Shown one piece after another: positions 1-7,341 of a stretch of DNA of 28,385 nt. Location: contig CAISYW010000056.1 of the NCBI GenBank assembly GCA_903889795.1, positions 1 through 28,385 of the forward strand. The letters are read 5' to 3'. This DNA comes from an uncultured Chlamydiae bacterium (GTDB lineage: Bacteria > Chlamydiota > Chlamydiia > Chlamydiales > SM23-39). Both the position numbers and the translations under genes were made by a program. The notes below the pieces were generated by a model, which saw only the letters and a list, made by a program, of their open reading frames with translations, did not search any database and was not told the DNA's origin. Numbering within the stretch: the first letter of the stretch is position 1; each line of letters starts with the position of its first letter.

Positions 1-1273
1 CGACCACCTCTCCTTTGCGAACCGTAAAGCTCAAGTCGCGAATCACCCAGTCGTGATTATATTTAAATGAGACATGATCAAATTCAATAGCTGAGGAAAA
101 TTGTTCAATCTGAATCGCTCCGTCGCGATCCTGAATCAGCGGTTTGAGATCGAGCACTTCGAACATGCGCTCGGCAGCCACCACGCCTTTTTGGACATTC
201 GCATTTTCTTCGGCGAACTTCTTCACCGGTTCATAAAATAGATGCAGCAGACCGCAAAACATCAGCAATTGACCAATGGTCATATGCAATGTGTAAAGGC
301 CAAAAAGCACGACAATCGAGAGGCAGGCTGTGGCAATTAAATGAAGGACAGGACGAGTTAAAAGACTATATTTGGCGCTCTTGCTCTCCAGAAGCGCCAT
401 TTGATCATTTTGCTCTTTGTATTTTCTGAGAGAAAACGCCTCCATGGCGAAAATCTTGACAGTCTGAATACCGGCGAGAAAGTCAAGGAGAACGGAAGAA
501 AACCTCTCCTGATTTTTCTGCAGCTGGCGTGTGATCCGTTTGACTCTGCGGGTTAAAAGGACGGCCGGCAAAATAATGAGGGGCAATCCAAGAAAAATCA
601 CCATGGACAATTGCCACGACAATTTAAAGCAGATAAACAATGTCGTAACGAGTGTAAAGGGCGTTTGCAAATAGTTGGTGAGCATCGAATTGATTGACAT
701 CGCAATCTGTCCGGCATCGCCTACAGCGCGGGAACTAAGGCTTCCGAGGTTATGCTCTTGATAAAAACTCATCGGAAGAGATTGGATATGTTCAAAAAAC
801 TGTTGGCGCAAATCCCGCGTGATTCGAATGGACAGCAGTTGAGTGGCATATCGAGAAACAAAAAGAGTCATCGCCTTAAAAAGCGCAACGGCAACCAGGA
901 TCTCAATGATCATGGCAAAATTTTCTTCAATATCAAAATGAGAGGCAATGCGATGCATGGCCCAGCTCAATGGATTAGCGCCTTTTTTTTGCGCCATATA
1001 AACAGCGGCGTCTTGCTTGGTAATCGCCCCGTCATGATTGCGATCGATCAACTCCCAATGCTGAACGACTTCGCCAAACCGAATTTTTTTAGCTTGGCCG
1101 CGATCGTCGGGACTGAACAGTGAAAAAAAATCAGCTCCCGTATTGGCCATGAGGCCTACGGAAAACATCTCGCATTGATTGGCCAAAGTCAAAAGAAGAA
1201 GAGTCACCAAAGTGATAATAGCAAGCGCCAGATGGCGGGAATTGCGTAGAGCAGCTTGAATGAGCAATCTCAT
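1..1273 (-). CDS. ABC exporter (MsbA-like permease/ATPase), C-terminus cut by window edge, with periplasmic EF-hand insert
   Basis: A half-size ABC exporter of lipid-A/drug-exporter type; only the first 424 residues are present, and the window ends just before the Walker A region of the ATPase domain (last residues read ...VRKGEVV). TM1 lies at about residues 15-32 and TM2 at about 119-140, followed by a typical type IV exporter core (QEHNLGSLSSRAVGDAG, QTPFTLVTTLF, SVLLDFLAGIQTVKIFAMEA). The long TM1-TM2 loop, extracytoplasmic in this family, contains DRNHDGAITKQD (residues 77-88), a textbook 12-residue EF-hand loop with Asp/Asn/Asp at positions 1, 3 and 5, Gly at 6, Ile at 8 and Asp at 12. 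The start ATG at 1273 gives a plausible N-terminus but has no strong Shine-Dalgarno. It lies 49 bases downstream of accA on the same strand, so co-transcription is likely. The substrate is unknown; lipid export is the family default. Confidence 0.88.
   Translation of the reverse strand, partial: MRLLIQAALRNSRHLALAIITLVTLLLLTLANQCEMFSVGLMANTGADFFSLFSPDDRGQAKKIRFGEVVQHWELIDRNHDGAITKQDAAVYMAQKKGANPLSWAMHRIASHFDIEENFAMIIEILVAVALFKAMTLFVSRYATQLLSIRITRDLRQQFFEHIQSLPMSFYQEHNLGSLSSRAVGDAGQIAMSINSMLTNYLQTPFTLVTTLFICFKLSWQLSMVIFLGLPLIILPAVLLTRRVKRITRQLQKNQERFSSVLLDFLAGIQTVKIFAMEAFSLRKYKEQNDQMALLESKSAKYSLLTRPVLHLIATACLSIVVLFGLYTLHMTIGQLLMFCGLLHLFYEPVKKFAEENANVQKGVVAAERMFEVLDLKPLIQDRDGAIQIEQFSSAIEFDHVSFKYNHDWVIRDLSFTVRKGEVV
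1010..1045 (-). other. EF-hand Ca2+-binding loop encoded within the ABC exporter
   Basis: The twelve codons read D-R-N-H-D-G-A-I-T-K-Q-D, matching the canonical EF-hand loop pattern D-x-[DN]-x-D-G-x-[ILV]-x-x-x-[DE]. It sits between TM1 and TM2, on the periplasmic side in exporters of this fold. The flanking residues (EVVQHWELI before, AAVYMAQKK after) could form the E and F helices. Only one loop is visible. Confidence 0.75.
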
Positions 1274-1322
1274 GAGATAGACCGCGGGGGGGTTAAAAGC
1301 TCAAGCCCGGGATCGCCCAAGC

Positions 1323-2276
1323 TCATTGCGATACAAATTTGCCCATTTTGCGGAATTTTTGGTAGCGATTTTCGATGAGCCTTTGTCTGGGGATGTCATA
1401 TAACAGCTCCCATTGCTCGCAAATGAAGGCTTTGACTGAGGCATAAACTTCCTTTGGATCGTGATGAGCGCCGCCTTGCGGCTCCGGAATAATCGCATCG
1501 ATAATTTCCAGCTTCATCAAATCCTCGGCATGCATTTTCAATGCGGCCGCAGCTATTGCATTTTTACCGGCGTCTTTCCACAAAATAGAAGAGCACCCCT
1601 CCGGTGAAATCACAGAATAATAGGAATGTTCCAGCATAGCGATCGTATCGCCGACGCCAATGCCGAGCGCGCCGCCCGAGCAGCCCTCTCCGATTAAAAC
1701 GACGATAATCGGAATCGGCAGACGAGCCATCGACCACAAGTTGTTTGCAATCGACCACCCCTGGCCTCTCTCTTCCGCTGTCAAGCCCGGATAAGCGCCC
1801 GGCGTATCAATAAGAGAGACAACAGGTATATTAAATTTCGCAGCCAATTTCATGCAGCGAAGCGCCTTTCGATAGCCTTCAGGATGAGGCATCCCAAAGT
1901 TGCGCAAAAGACGGCTCTCCGTATCTTTCCCCTTCTCTTGGCCAATGATCATGAATTTTCGAGAGCCGATTTTCGCCAAACCGGCAATAATCGCATGGTC
2001 GTCTTGAAAGGTTCGATCTCCGGCCAGCTCAACGAAGTCTTCTGTCATATTTTGGATATAATCGACCGTATGGGGCCGCTGGGGGTGGCGGCAAATGGCA
2101 ACTCGGTCCCACGGTTTTAGCTGTGAATAGACATTATTTTTCAACAGCTCCAGTTTACGTTCCATTTTCTGCAGCTCTTCTTGGCTCCAGAGCGAATTAT
2201 TCTTGTTCTGCTCCTTCAGTTTGCCCATCGTCTGTTCAAGATCGAAGATCTGCTTTTCGTGAGCCAATACGGTCAT
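1323..2276 (-). CDS. accA: acetyl-CoA carboxylase carboxyltransferase subunit alpha
   Basis: Alpha subunit of the carboxyltransferase that moves the carboxyl group from carboxybiotin to acetyl-CoA, the committed step of fatty-acid synthesis; it works with AccD (not in this window) in the cytoplasm. About 317 residues, normal for the family. Recognisable blocks include WDRVAICRHPQRPHTVDYI, FVELAGDRTFQDD, GQEKGKDT, the enolate-binding stretch LIDTPGAYPGLTAEERGQG, and VVLIGEGCSGGALGIGVGD then SYYSVISPEGCSSILWKDA. An upstream GTG at 2285 is also in frame, but the ATG at 2276 overlaps the transpeptidase stop as ATGA, the usual sign of translational coupling, and is preferred. It reads like the chlamydial orthologue and is followed by an ABC exporter, as I recall for C. 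trachomatis (CT265/CT264). Confidence 0.96.
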   Translation of the reverse strand: MTVLAHEKQIFDLEQTMGKLKEQNKNNSLWSQEELQKMERKLELLKNNVYSQLKPWDRVAICRHPQRPHTVDYIQNMTEDFVELAGDRTFQDDHAIIAGLAKIGSRKFMIIGQEKGKDTESRLLRNFGMPHPEGYRKALRCMKLAAKFNIPVVSLIDTPGAYPGLTAEERGQGWSIANNLWSMARLPIPIIVVLIGEGCSGGALGIGVGDTIAMLEHSYYSVISPEGCSSILWKDAGKNAIAAAALKMHAEDLMKLEIIDAIIPEPQGGAHHDPKEVYASVKAFICEQWELLYDIPRQRLIENRYQKFRKMGKFVSQ

Positions 2277-3259
2277 GGATTGCACCCACTCTCGATCCCC
2301 GGGAGCTTTGCATCATGAAAATCTTTCACCAGTTCAATTTGAGTCGGCTTGCTGACGATAATGGCAAATAATTCTTCAATATCTTCAGAAAAGAGCCGAA
2401 TGCACCCATCGCTATCATATTGACCGATTTTACTACGATCCTCGACTAACTGTCCTGTAGCCGAATCGACCGCCCAAGGTGCCCCGTGAAGGCCAAAGCC
2501 CTTTGCATTTTCGCTGCATCCCTCCACTTCCTTATCGAAAGGAATCCAGCGAGTACCAAACACATGAATCATTTCAGCTTTGCGCTCATGAAAAAACCCC
2601 ATCGTGCCCGGTTTATAAATAGCAATCTTGTTTCCAAGAATGAATTTGCCTGTAGGCGTCAGATACCCGGAAGCATGCTTTGAATCAATGCGGCCCAACC
2701 CAACTCGATAAGTCTTCAACAAAACGCGTTCATTTGAATCTAAATCGCAGTAATAAAACCACATCCGACATTTCGACAGATCAATCAACAAATGAAACTG
2801 AATATTCTGGTCTCTTTTGAAAACATTGAAGCGATCACCGGGAGATACTTTTTGCGTAAAATAGTCAATTTTTCGATTCAGACTGCGCGCGATGAAATGA
2901 CGCGAGGTAGCATATTGCGTAGCGTAATCGGATATCCAGGCCGGGCGATCCTTCAACCAGGGAACTCGGCTCGTATAAGAAATCGTTTCAACGATCGGGA
3001 GTTTAGAAGAATCGAGCGCAAAGAGCTGCCAAATCCGATCCACATTCGGAATCTCATCGCTTACATCCAATTTATTTCTAACCGGTTCAGCCAACGTGCT
3101 AGAAACAATGCCATTCGAGCGATTGGGTTCCAAAGCAATCGTCTGAATGCTTTCTTCCGCCCTTGCGCGAGCCGCCGTTTTCTTCTTGATAAAAGCGACG
3201 CCGCCAATCAAGCCAAAGATAACCAACGCGCTAATCAGTAGATTTCTGGGCAATGCCAC
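2273..3259 (-). CDS. YkuD-family L,D-transpeptidase, membrane anchored
   Basis: 328 residues. An N-terminal hydrophobic segment (residues 5-24, LPRNLLISALVIFGLIGGVA) followed by basic residues suggests an uncleaved anchor or signal with the enzyme in the periplasm. The YkuD catalytic domain spans about residues 153-312: TPTGKF at 201-206, the His of GLHGAPW at 258, and the nucleophilic Cys286 in SDGCIRL (283-289). The family would form 3-3 peptidoglycan cross-links or attach proteins to peptidoglycan. The usual S/T-H-G-C signature has Asp in place of His here, a variant I recall in other YkuD proteins, so activity is still expected. The start is GTG at 3259 behind an unusually strong GGGGGGA Shine-Dalgarno; no ATG gives a better start. 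It overlaps accA by four bases, forming an operon with it. The peptidoglycan role is inferred from the family. Confidence 0.9.
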   Translation of the reverse strand: MALPRNLLISALVIFGLIGGVAFIKKKTAARARAEESIQTIALEPNRSNGIVSSTLAEPVRNKLDVSDEIPNVDRIWQLFALDSSKLPIVETISYTSRVPWLKDRPAWISDYATQYATSRHFIARSLNRKIDYFTQKVSPGDRFNVFKRDQNIQFHLLIDLSKCRMWFYYCDLDSNERVLLKTYRVGLGRIDSKHASGYLTPTGKFILGNKIAIYKPGTMGFFHERKAEMIHVFGTRWIPFDKEVEGCSENAKGFGLHGAPWAVDSATGQLVEDRSKIGQYDSDGCIRLFSEDIEELFAIIVSKPTQIELVKDFHDAKLPGIESGCNP

Positions 3260-3301
3260 CGTATCCCCCCAGTAAAATTTTTTCCGCTAACAGATCATCT
3301 C

Positions 3302-3330
3302 ATTATCTCTAGATGAAGACTATTTAGCAA
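3302..3330 (-). promoter_or_regulatory. putative sigma70-type promoter for the L,D-transpeptidase-accA operon
   Basis: On the minus strand TTGCTA (3325-3330) is followed after exactly 17 bases by GATAAT (3302-3307). Transcription would start near 3295 and give a leader of about 36 bases before the GTG start. The match is by eye only. Confidence 0.45.
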
Positions 3331-3370
3331 GGCGGAACGAATAGATTAAATTAATAGAAATGTCTCAAAA

Positions 3371-3520
3371 TCATACAAAATAATAAAATTGAAGTGATTG
3401 AATAAAAAGACTGGCCTTTGCAAGCAATGCGGCTTGAGTTGCTGTCTTTTTTACTGGAGTTTGGACTAATTTCGCGCCGAAGCGGCGTAAAATCAATTCA
3501 AATCTTGGCTTGCTCTCCAT
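3371..3520 (-). CDS. possible small ORF (49 codons) in the intergenic region; may be part of a repeat element
   Basis: An open frame from ATG 3520 to TGA 3371 reads MESKPRFELILRRFGAKLVQ, then TPVKKTATQAALLAKA and a hydrophobic end. The frame is open a further eleven codons upstream, to a stop at 3554. No Shine-Dalgarno is evident at the ATG, and the frame overlaps a strong inverted repeat (3404-3451). The composition looks protein-like, and the sequence feels familiar as a chlamydial intergenic repeat, but I cannot confirm this. It may be a decayed gene or a non-coding repeat rather than a translated protein. Confidence 0.25.
   Translation of the reverse strand: MESKPRFELILRRFGAKLVQTPVKKTATQAALLAKASLFIQSLQFYYFV
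3404..3451. terminator. 48-base inverted repeat, possible bidirectional terminator
   Basis: The outer arms AAAAAGAC (3404-3411) and GTCTTTTT (3444-3451) are perfectly complementary over eight pairs, and an inner CAAGC/GCTTG stem (3421-3425, 3432-3436) sits inside. Both strands show a stem closed by A-runs on one side and followed by a run of T, the form of a rho-independent terminator read from either direction. On the minus strand it would stop transcripts from the 699-residue protein gene before they reach the transpeptidase promoter, although it lies about 350 bases past that stop codon. Confidence 0.35.
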
Positions 3521-3797
3521 AGCGGCTTCCGCCAAAAACCCAAGTTGATCGAATTATCTGGGGGTTTGAGAAAACACCCACAAACCAAGGAAAACCTTCG
3601 GCCAGTTTTGATTCATCGGCGGTGACTGAAAATAATGAAACAAGGATCCCACGAGACGTGAGGTAGGATAAAATAAAGTTTTTTTTGTTCCTGCCGCCGC
3701 CTCGGCGATCCTGTCAGCGAAGCAAATCCTGTTCTCTTGTTTTAACCTAAAAATTTTTCAATGTTAAATTATTTTATTCACTAATAATATTTTTTAA

Positions 3798-5897
3798 CTA
3801 TACCGAACCATCCAGACTCATTTTCGACTCATGAGAAAACAAAAACGCAATAACGCGTTTTGTCAGATCGGCTTTACTAATACTATTTTTTTTCATAAAT
3901 GTCTGAATTTCACCGGTAGGCGGATCGTAAGCGAACGCCAGCGGTAGATATTTTAAAAGCATGGGTAAATCGTTCGAGCGAGCTGAGCGTCGTAAAAAAT
4001 AGTTTTCCAGACTCGCAATCGGATGAAAAAATTTCATAGGAAACGCTACAGCTAAAAGATCGTCCATAAACGAATCCTTAGTCGTTCCGGCGACAAACTT
4101 TGCCACTTCCTCTGGTTTGGGATCGCGAACAAACGTGATGAAATCCGGATTTGTTAAGAGCCGGCCAACCTCACGGTTCAGTCCGATCGAGATAAAGAAA
4201 ATGGTTATTTTTTCCCTCCAGGTCAATGTTTTGTCAAGACAGCCTTCTATACAGCCCGGGATATCTTCGCCGGACATACACTGTTCAAAAAAGCAATTGA
4301 GAGTCTCCCTGCTATATCCCGCTTCTTTTTGCAAAACCGCGAATAAACTTTGTACCTCAGAATCCCTAACGGAGATGGGTAGGCCGGCACTGCATTTGAC
4401 AAGCAGCTTGGTAACCATGTATTCGATATATTCGGGATACACTTCCCTCTCAACAGAATGATTGGGATCAAAATGCGGAATGCTGACTGGGTTTGTTACA
4501 CGAGTAATCAAGGCTCCCTGCGCAACCAGTGACAACATCGAAGCCGGAGTGGACGATCGCGGTGGTATTTTAAAAATCGGATCTTGAGAAATTTTGTTCC
4601 AGATGCCGCTTGTTTCCAAACTCCTCACGATGCGCCGAACCGCGCTGGCTCGAAGGACTGAATCTTGAACGTCGATCCCGCTCAGCTTTTGTTTAATGAT
4701 ATGATAAACGTCGGGATATTTTTGAATAATACGTCCCAACTGGGAAAATTCCATAACAAACTGGCTGCAGAAATATTTCTTTTTTTGTTTCAGTCCATAT
4801 TTGTAATCGATGAAACCCTCGATGAGTTCTCTTTTATCATCTTCAGAAAATTGACCGGGCCGAAAAACAGCCATAGACGCGCCCATCACATCATATTGAT
4901 TTTCTCCTGACACTGGCGAGATAGGCGCAATTTGCCTGGCAACGCCTCGAATCACCTGGTTTAATCCATTCGCAGGCCTTTCAGATACCATCTCGTTCGG
5001 CGAAACAAAAAGAAGGGATTCTCCTTCTTTCATCGCTTTCAGATCGTAAGAATTCGTAGAAACGGCCGCTCCATATGCTGGAATTTCCGAGACATCAAAC
5101 ACGCTTCCAACCACCTTTTCAAGAATTCCGACATGAGTCACGTTTTTGACTAATTCCCACGTTGCACCAAACATTTTCTGTCCATTGCTAATGATAAAAT
5201 GAGTAATCTTGCTAGGGTAATGGCTGAAAAAACACCATGAACCCGGAACAATCCCGCCCAAATGAGTCTGATCCTTAACAATAGGAGCCGCCGCACCATT
5301 GCCTACTCTTGTTGCATTCCTACAATGGACTTTTTCTTCTTTGTGTTCTGATCGATTCGAAGGATCGAATTTAGCCGGACACACTTGCACTGCTTCGAAT
5401 AAACGGGCCTCGCATATGATCTGCGGATCCGACAAAGCCAATGCTGAACCCAAAGAGGAATCAGATGTTTGGCTCAAAGCGGGAACCGCTCCCACAGCGC
5501 TTTGAAAGTAAAGAGCGCGTGCCAGCCAGCCGCAAAACCCAGTGCTCTTGGAACATTCCGGAAAGAGGGGCGCTGCTGATGGAGTGAAACTTGTTGTAAA
5601 ACGCTTCAATATAGCGCGAACCAGCCTTTCTTTTCCGCTCAAAAGCTTTTCTTGCTGTTCGTGAATGATGAAATTTTTTGAAATTTTATTGATTCGATCG
5701 ACAACGGATTGCAACAATTGCCCGTCGATCATGTTACCGTTTTCAAGAAGAGAGGAAAGAGTTTCTATTTGCGAACAGAGTTGATCGAGCTTATTCTGCC
5801 ATTTCTGAGTGCCGCCGCTACGCTTCTGTCGAAAAATTTTGTATTCTTCGCAATTAGTAATTGCCGTTGCTAATAATGTTGCTTGAGTTATAGACAT
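3798..5897 (-). CDS. large hypothetical protein with permuted papain-like (NlpC/P60 superfamily, YiiX/C92-type) domain; candidate effector
   Basis: 699 residues, no signal peptide and no membrane segment. Residues 215-380 carry the order seen in circularly permuted papain-fold hydrolases: a PGSWCFF strand (218-224), then THVGIL with His255, and much later YFCSQFVMEF with Cys377. These are the expected catalytic His and Cys (His before Cys marks the permuted form). Such domains act as amidases, acyltransferases or cysteine peptidases; the substrate here is unknown. Residues 30-100 are helical and could form a coiled coil. Residues about 420-699 are mostly helical with no recognised motif. Absence of a Sec signal in a large modular protein next to mobile DNA would fit a type III effector, but that is inference. 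The start at ATG 5897 has only a weak Shine-Dalgarno, but it lies just downstream of an excellent promoter. Confidence 0.75.
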   Translation of the reverse strand: MSITQATLLATAITNCEEYKIFRQKRSGGTQKWQNKLDQLCSQIETLSSLLENGNMIDGQLLQSVVDRINKISKNFIIHEQQEKLLSGKERLVRAILKRFTTSFTPSAAPLFPECSKSTGFCGWLARALYFQSAVGAVPALSQTSDSSLGSALALSDPQIICEARLFEAVQVCPAKFDPSNRSEHKEEKVHCRNATRVGNGAAAPIVKDQTHLGGIVPGSWCFFSHYPSKITHFIISNGQKMFGATWELVKNVTHVGILEKVVGSVFDVSEIPAYGAAVSTNSYDLKAMKEGESLLFVSPNEMVSERPANGLNQVIRGVARQIAPISPVSGENQYDVMGASMAVFRPGQFSEDDKRELIEGFIDYKYGLKQKKKYFCSQFVMEFSQLGRIIQKYPDVYHIIKQKLSGIDVQDSVLRASAVRRIVRSLETSGIWNKISQDPIFKIPPRSSTPASMLSLVAQGALITRVTNPVSIPHFDPNHSVEREVYPEYIEYMVTKLLVKCSAGLPISVRDSEVQSLFAVLQKEAGYSRETLNCFFEQCMSGEDIPGCIEGCLDKTLTWREKITIFFISIGLNREVGRLLTNPDFITFVRDPKPEEVAKFVAGTTKDSFMDDLLAVAFPMKFFHPIASLENYFLRRSARSNDLPMLLKYLPLAFAYDPPTGEIQTFMKKNSISKADLTKRVIAFLFSHESKMSLDGSV

Positions 5898-5931
5898 TTA
5901 ATTATCCATTTTTTAATAAGTGCATATAATT

Positions 5932-5960
5932 ATTATAATCTACATAAATAATTTAATCAA
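5932..5960 (-). promoter_or_regulatory. sigma70-type promoter for the 699-residue protein
   Basis: The minus strand reads TTGATT (5955-5960), a 17-base AT-rich spacer, then a perfect TATAAT (5932-5937). Transcription would begin near 5925, about 28 bases before the ATG at 5897. The IS end starts only 16 bases upstream of the -35 box, so the insertion lies immediately against this promoter without breaking it. Confidence 0.6.
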
Positions 5961-5975
5961 TTGATAAAAATTTTT

Positions 5976-6568
5976 TGTAGGCGTCATTTTAAAATGTCAC
6001 CTTTCCGTTAAATAGAAATGTCACCTATGGCATCACAAAGTATTGATGCTAAAAGAGGTGGCACAATGGAAAGGCGTATTTCTATGAGTATTAAAGAATT
6101 AAGTCGATTAGAAGAAATTAAGAAAGTTCACGAAAAAAGACAATCGATTATACAAACCGCTAATAATCTAGGTATTAGCAAAAGACAGGTCTATCGCATT
6201 TCAAAAGCATACAAAATTGAGGGTGTGCAAGGTCTAATTTCAAAGAAAGTGGGTACTCTTGGCAACCATCGATTGCCACAAGAAGTAAAAGATAACGCTC
6301 TTAGTTTGATTATCGAACATTATGGGGATTTTGGGCCTACATTGGCTCATGAATATCTCGTAGAAAAGCATTTGTTGGATTTATCAATAGGATCTGTTCG
6401 CAACATAATGATTTATAACGAGATATGGCTTTCTAAGAGAAAACGCAAGCAACGGGTGTTTCAATTAAGGCCAAGAAGACCTCGAGAAGGAGAATTGATC
6501 CAATTAGACGGTTCTCCTCATCTGTGGTTTGAGAAACGGGGACCATATTGTAATCTACTCTCCTCCGT
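5976..6568 (+). mobile_element. truncated insertion sequence (left end and 5' half only)
   Basis: The left end appears to begin at TGTAGGCGTC (5976). Just inside are two direct copies of AAATGTCACCT (5992-6002 and 6016-6026), 24 bases apart, the kind of subterminal transposase-binding repeats seen in IS elements of this type. A transposase start follows at 6066. The element stops abruptly at about 6568, where its sequence meets the stop codon of the first small exported protein gene on the other strand. No right end is visible, so the element cannot move by itself. Confidence 0.65.
6066..6568 (+). pseudogene. IS transposase, truncated after the first catalytic Asp (ISNCY/IS481-like)
   Basis: Starts at ATG 6066 behind AAGAGG with seven-base spacing. 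The N-terminal helix-turn-helix (about residues 22-63, QSIIQTANNLGISKRQVYRI) and a second helical domain are intact. The start of the DDE core is recognisable in ELIQLDGSPHLWFEKRGPYC, whose Asp is the first catalytic acidic residue. Homology ends at about GPYCNLL; the frame stays open to 6692, but the last 40 or so residues are antisense to the neighbouring gene. The second and third catalytic residues are gone, so the protein cannot transpose DNA, although it might still bind IS ends. The family name is by recollection. Confidence 0.75.
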
Positions 6569-7197
6569 TATGGTTTGTCTTTATTTTCTGCGGATGCCTC
6601 TCCTTGAACGATTTTTACGGCGTCTTCATAGGGCTCTTCAAAAAGATCGACGAGCCTTTCGACAATTATTTCCCGCGGGGGAAATTCAATGATATTATCT
6701 GGATCTCTGCAGTCTGCTCCCGGATCGGTCATCTCTTTGCGCATTTCTGCGCGATCGTAAAATATTTTATTTTTAGCCAAATAAACAAAAGCTACCGACC
6801 CATCATGAGGGAATTCATCTGAAGGGCCAAAAGAAATAGACATTCTAACTCTATTAAAATTAAATGGATATTCTCTTAAATATGGCCGGATCTTTTCATG
6901 CGCATTGATTTTATTCAAAAGTTTTTGAATGCCGCAGACTTCCATTTTTCTCGTCTCCTCTATTGTTGCCGTGCGACAGGCAGAAAAAAGAACCTCTATC
7001 TCTTCAACATCGTGCGGCATTCGACCACCGCTTCCGATGCAATAGAGGTCATATTCATTTTCCATTTCTTTGGCGAATGATTTTGTTATTTCATTAACAA
7101 ATTTTAAATATTCACTGGATTTATTTTCTTTTGCATTCAAAGGAATCCCCGTCATTGTAATTACTAGGTAGATTATTATTTTAGCGAGTTTGTACAT
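6568..7197 (-). CDS. small exported protein, copy 1; candidate Rhs immunity protein (orphan)
   Basis: 209 residues. The start at ATG 7197 (reading MYKLAKIIIYL) is chosen over two in-frame upstream ATGs because AGGAG lies six bases before it. The N-terminus is a Sec signal peptide (KLAKIIIYLVITMTGIPLNA, cleavage after LNA). The mature protein has a conserved block LYCIGSGG-MPHDVEE and a C-terminal stretch DPGADCRDPDNIIEFPPREI. No known family is recognised. It is about 85% identical to copy 2, which sits 774 bases away, with the differences concentrated in the middle. It follows a stump of a Rhs tip, whose stop codon overlaps its first codons, just as copy 2 follows the intact Rhs gene. The constant linkage to Rhs tips suggests an immunity partner; this is inference. 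Confidence 0.75.
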   Translation of the reverse strand: MYKLAKIIIYLVITMTGIPLNAKENKSSEYLKFVNEITKSFAKEMENEYDLYCIGSGGRMPHDVEEIEVLFSACRTATIEETRKMEVCGIQKLLNKINAHEKIRPYLREYPFNFNRVRMSISFGPSDEFPHDGSVAFVYLAKNKIFYDRAEMRKEMTDPGADCRDPDNIIEFPPREIIVERLVDLFEEPYEDAVKIVQGEASAENKDKP

Positions 7198-7303
7198 TTG
7201 TGCTCCTGCCATAAAATCCAATTTCTGATTGTAAGTAACGTATCTGACCTTCCCAAGCCTTTTGATATGTCGGCTTTAGAAATCCATGGTCAATGTAGAT
7301 CCA
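6569..7303 (-). repeat. tandem duplicate unit, copy 1 (Rhs tip end + immunity-like gene)
   Basis: This 735-base unit is repeated at 7343-8077 (offset 774). It begins within the stop codon of the small exported protein gene and extends through that gene into the final codons of a Rhs coding frame. Some stretches are identical at the base level, for example the DPGADCRDPDNIIEF region, while the middle has diverged. Confidence 0.8.
7181..7303 (-). pseudogene. remnant of a Rhs C-terminal tip upstream of copy 1
   Basis: Read in frame on the minus strand, this stretch gives WIYIDHGFLKPTYQKAWEGQ and ends GFYGRSTNVQTR then a stop. The intact Rhs protein ends WIADHGFLKPTYQKAWVDKI ... GFYGRSANAQTR. 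Over the last 36 residues, 28 are identical. Upstream of 7303 the frame stays open for about 13 codons but loses clear homology. It is therefore the tail of a second, diverged toxin tip that has lost everything before its putative catalytic His. The stop overlaps the start of copy 1 exactly as in the intact pair. Confidence 0.75.
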
Positions 7304-7341
7304 TGAGTGACAAGATATACCTAGTCGAGCGACCTTCTCTG

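Larger units (their letters stand above)
3260..3797. other. gene-poor intergenic region with inverted repeats
   Basis: About 540 bases between the L,D-transpeptidase start and the 3' end of the papain-fold protein gene. It holds the transpeptidase promoter, the 49-codon frame at 3371-3520, a 48-base palindrome (3404-3451), a short GCGCCG-AAG-CGGCGT hairpin (about 3474-3489) and GGTTTG...CAAACC arms (about 3563-3586). The right third (3600-3797) is AT-rich with T-runs and no convincing reading frame. Several separate hairpins in a non-coding stretch suggest a dispersed intergenic repeat. Confidence 0.4.

Noticed and set aside
6018..6065. ATG at 6018 as transposase start
   Set aside because: It lies within the second AAATGTCACCT subterminal repeat; ATG 6066 has AAGAGG at good spacing and begins the conserved domain.
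6569..6692. Extension of the transposase frame to 6692
   Set aside because: The last 40 or so residues are the antisense of the first small exported protein gene; the same antisense peptide is readable opposite copy 2. Transposase homology ends before 6568.
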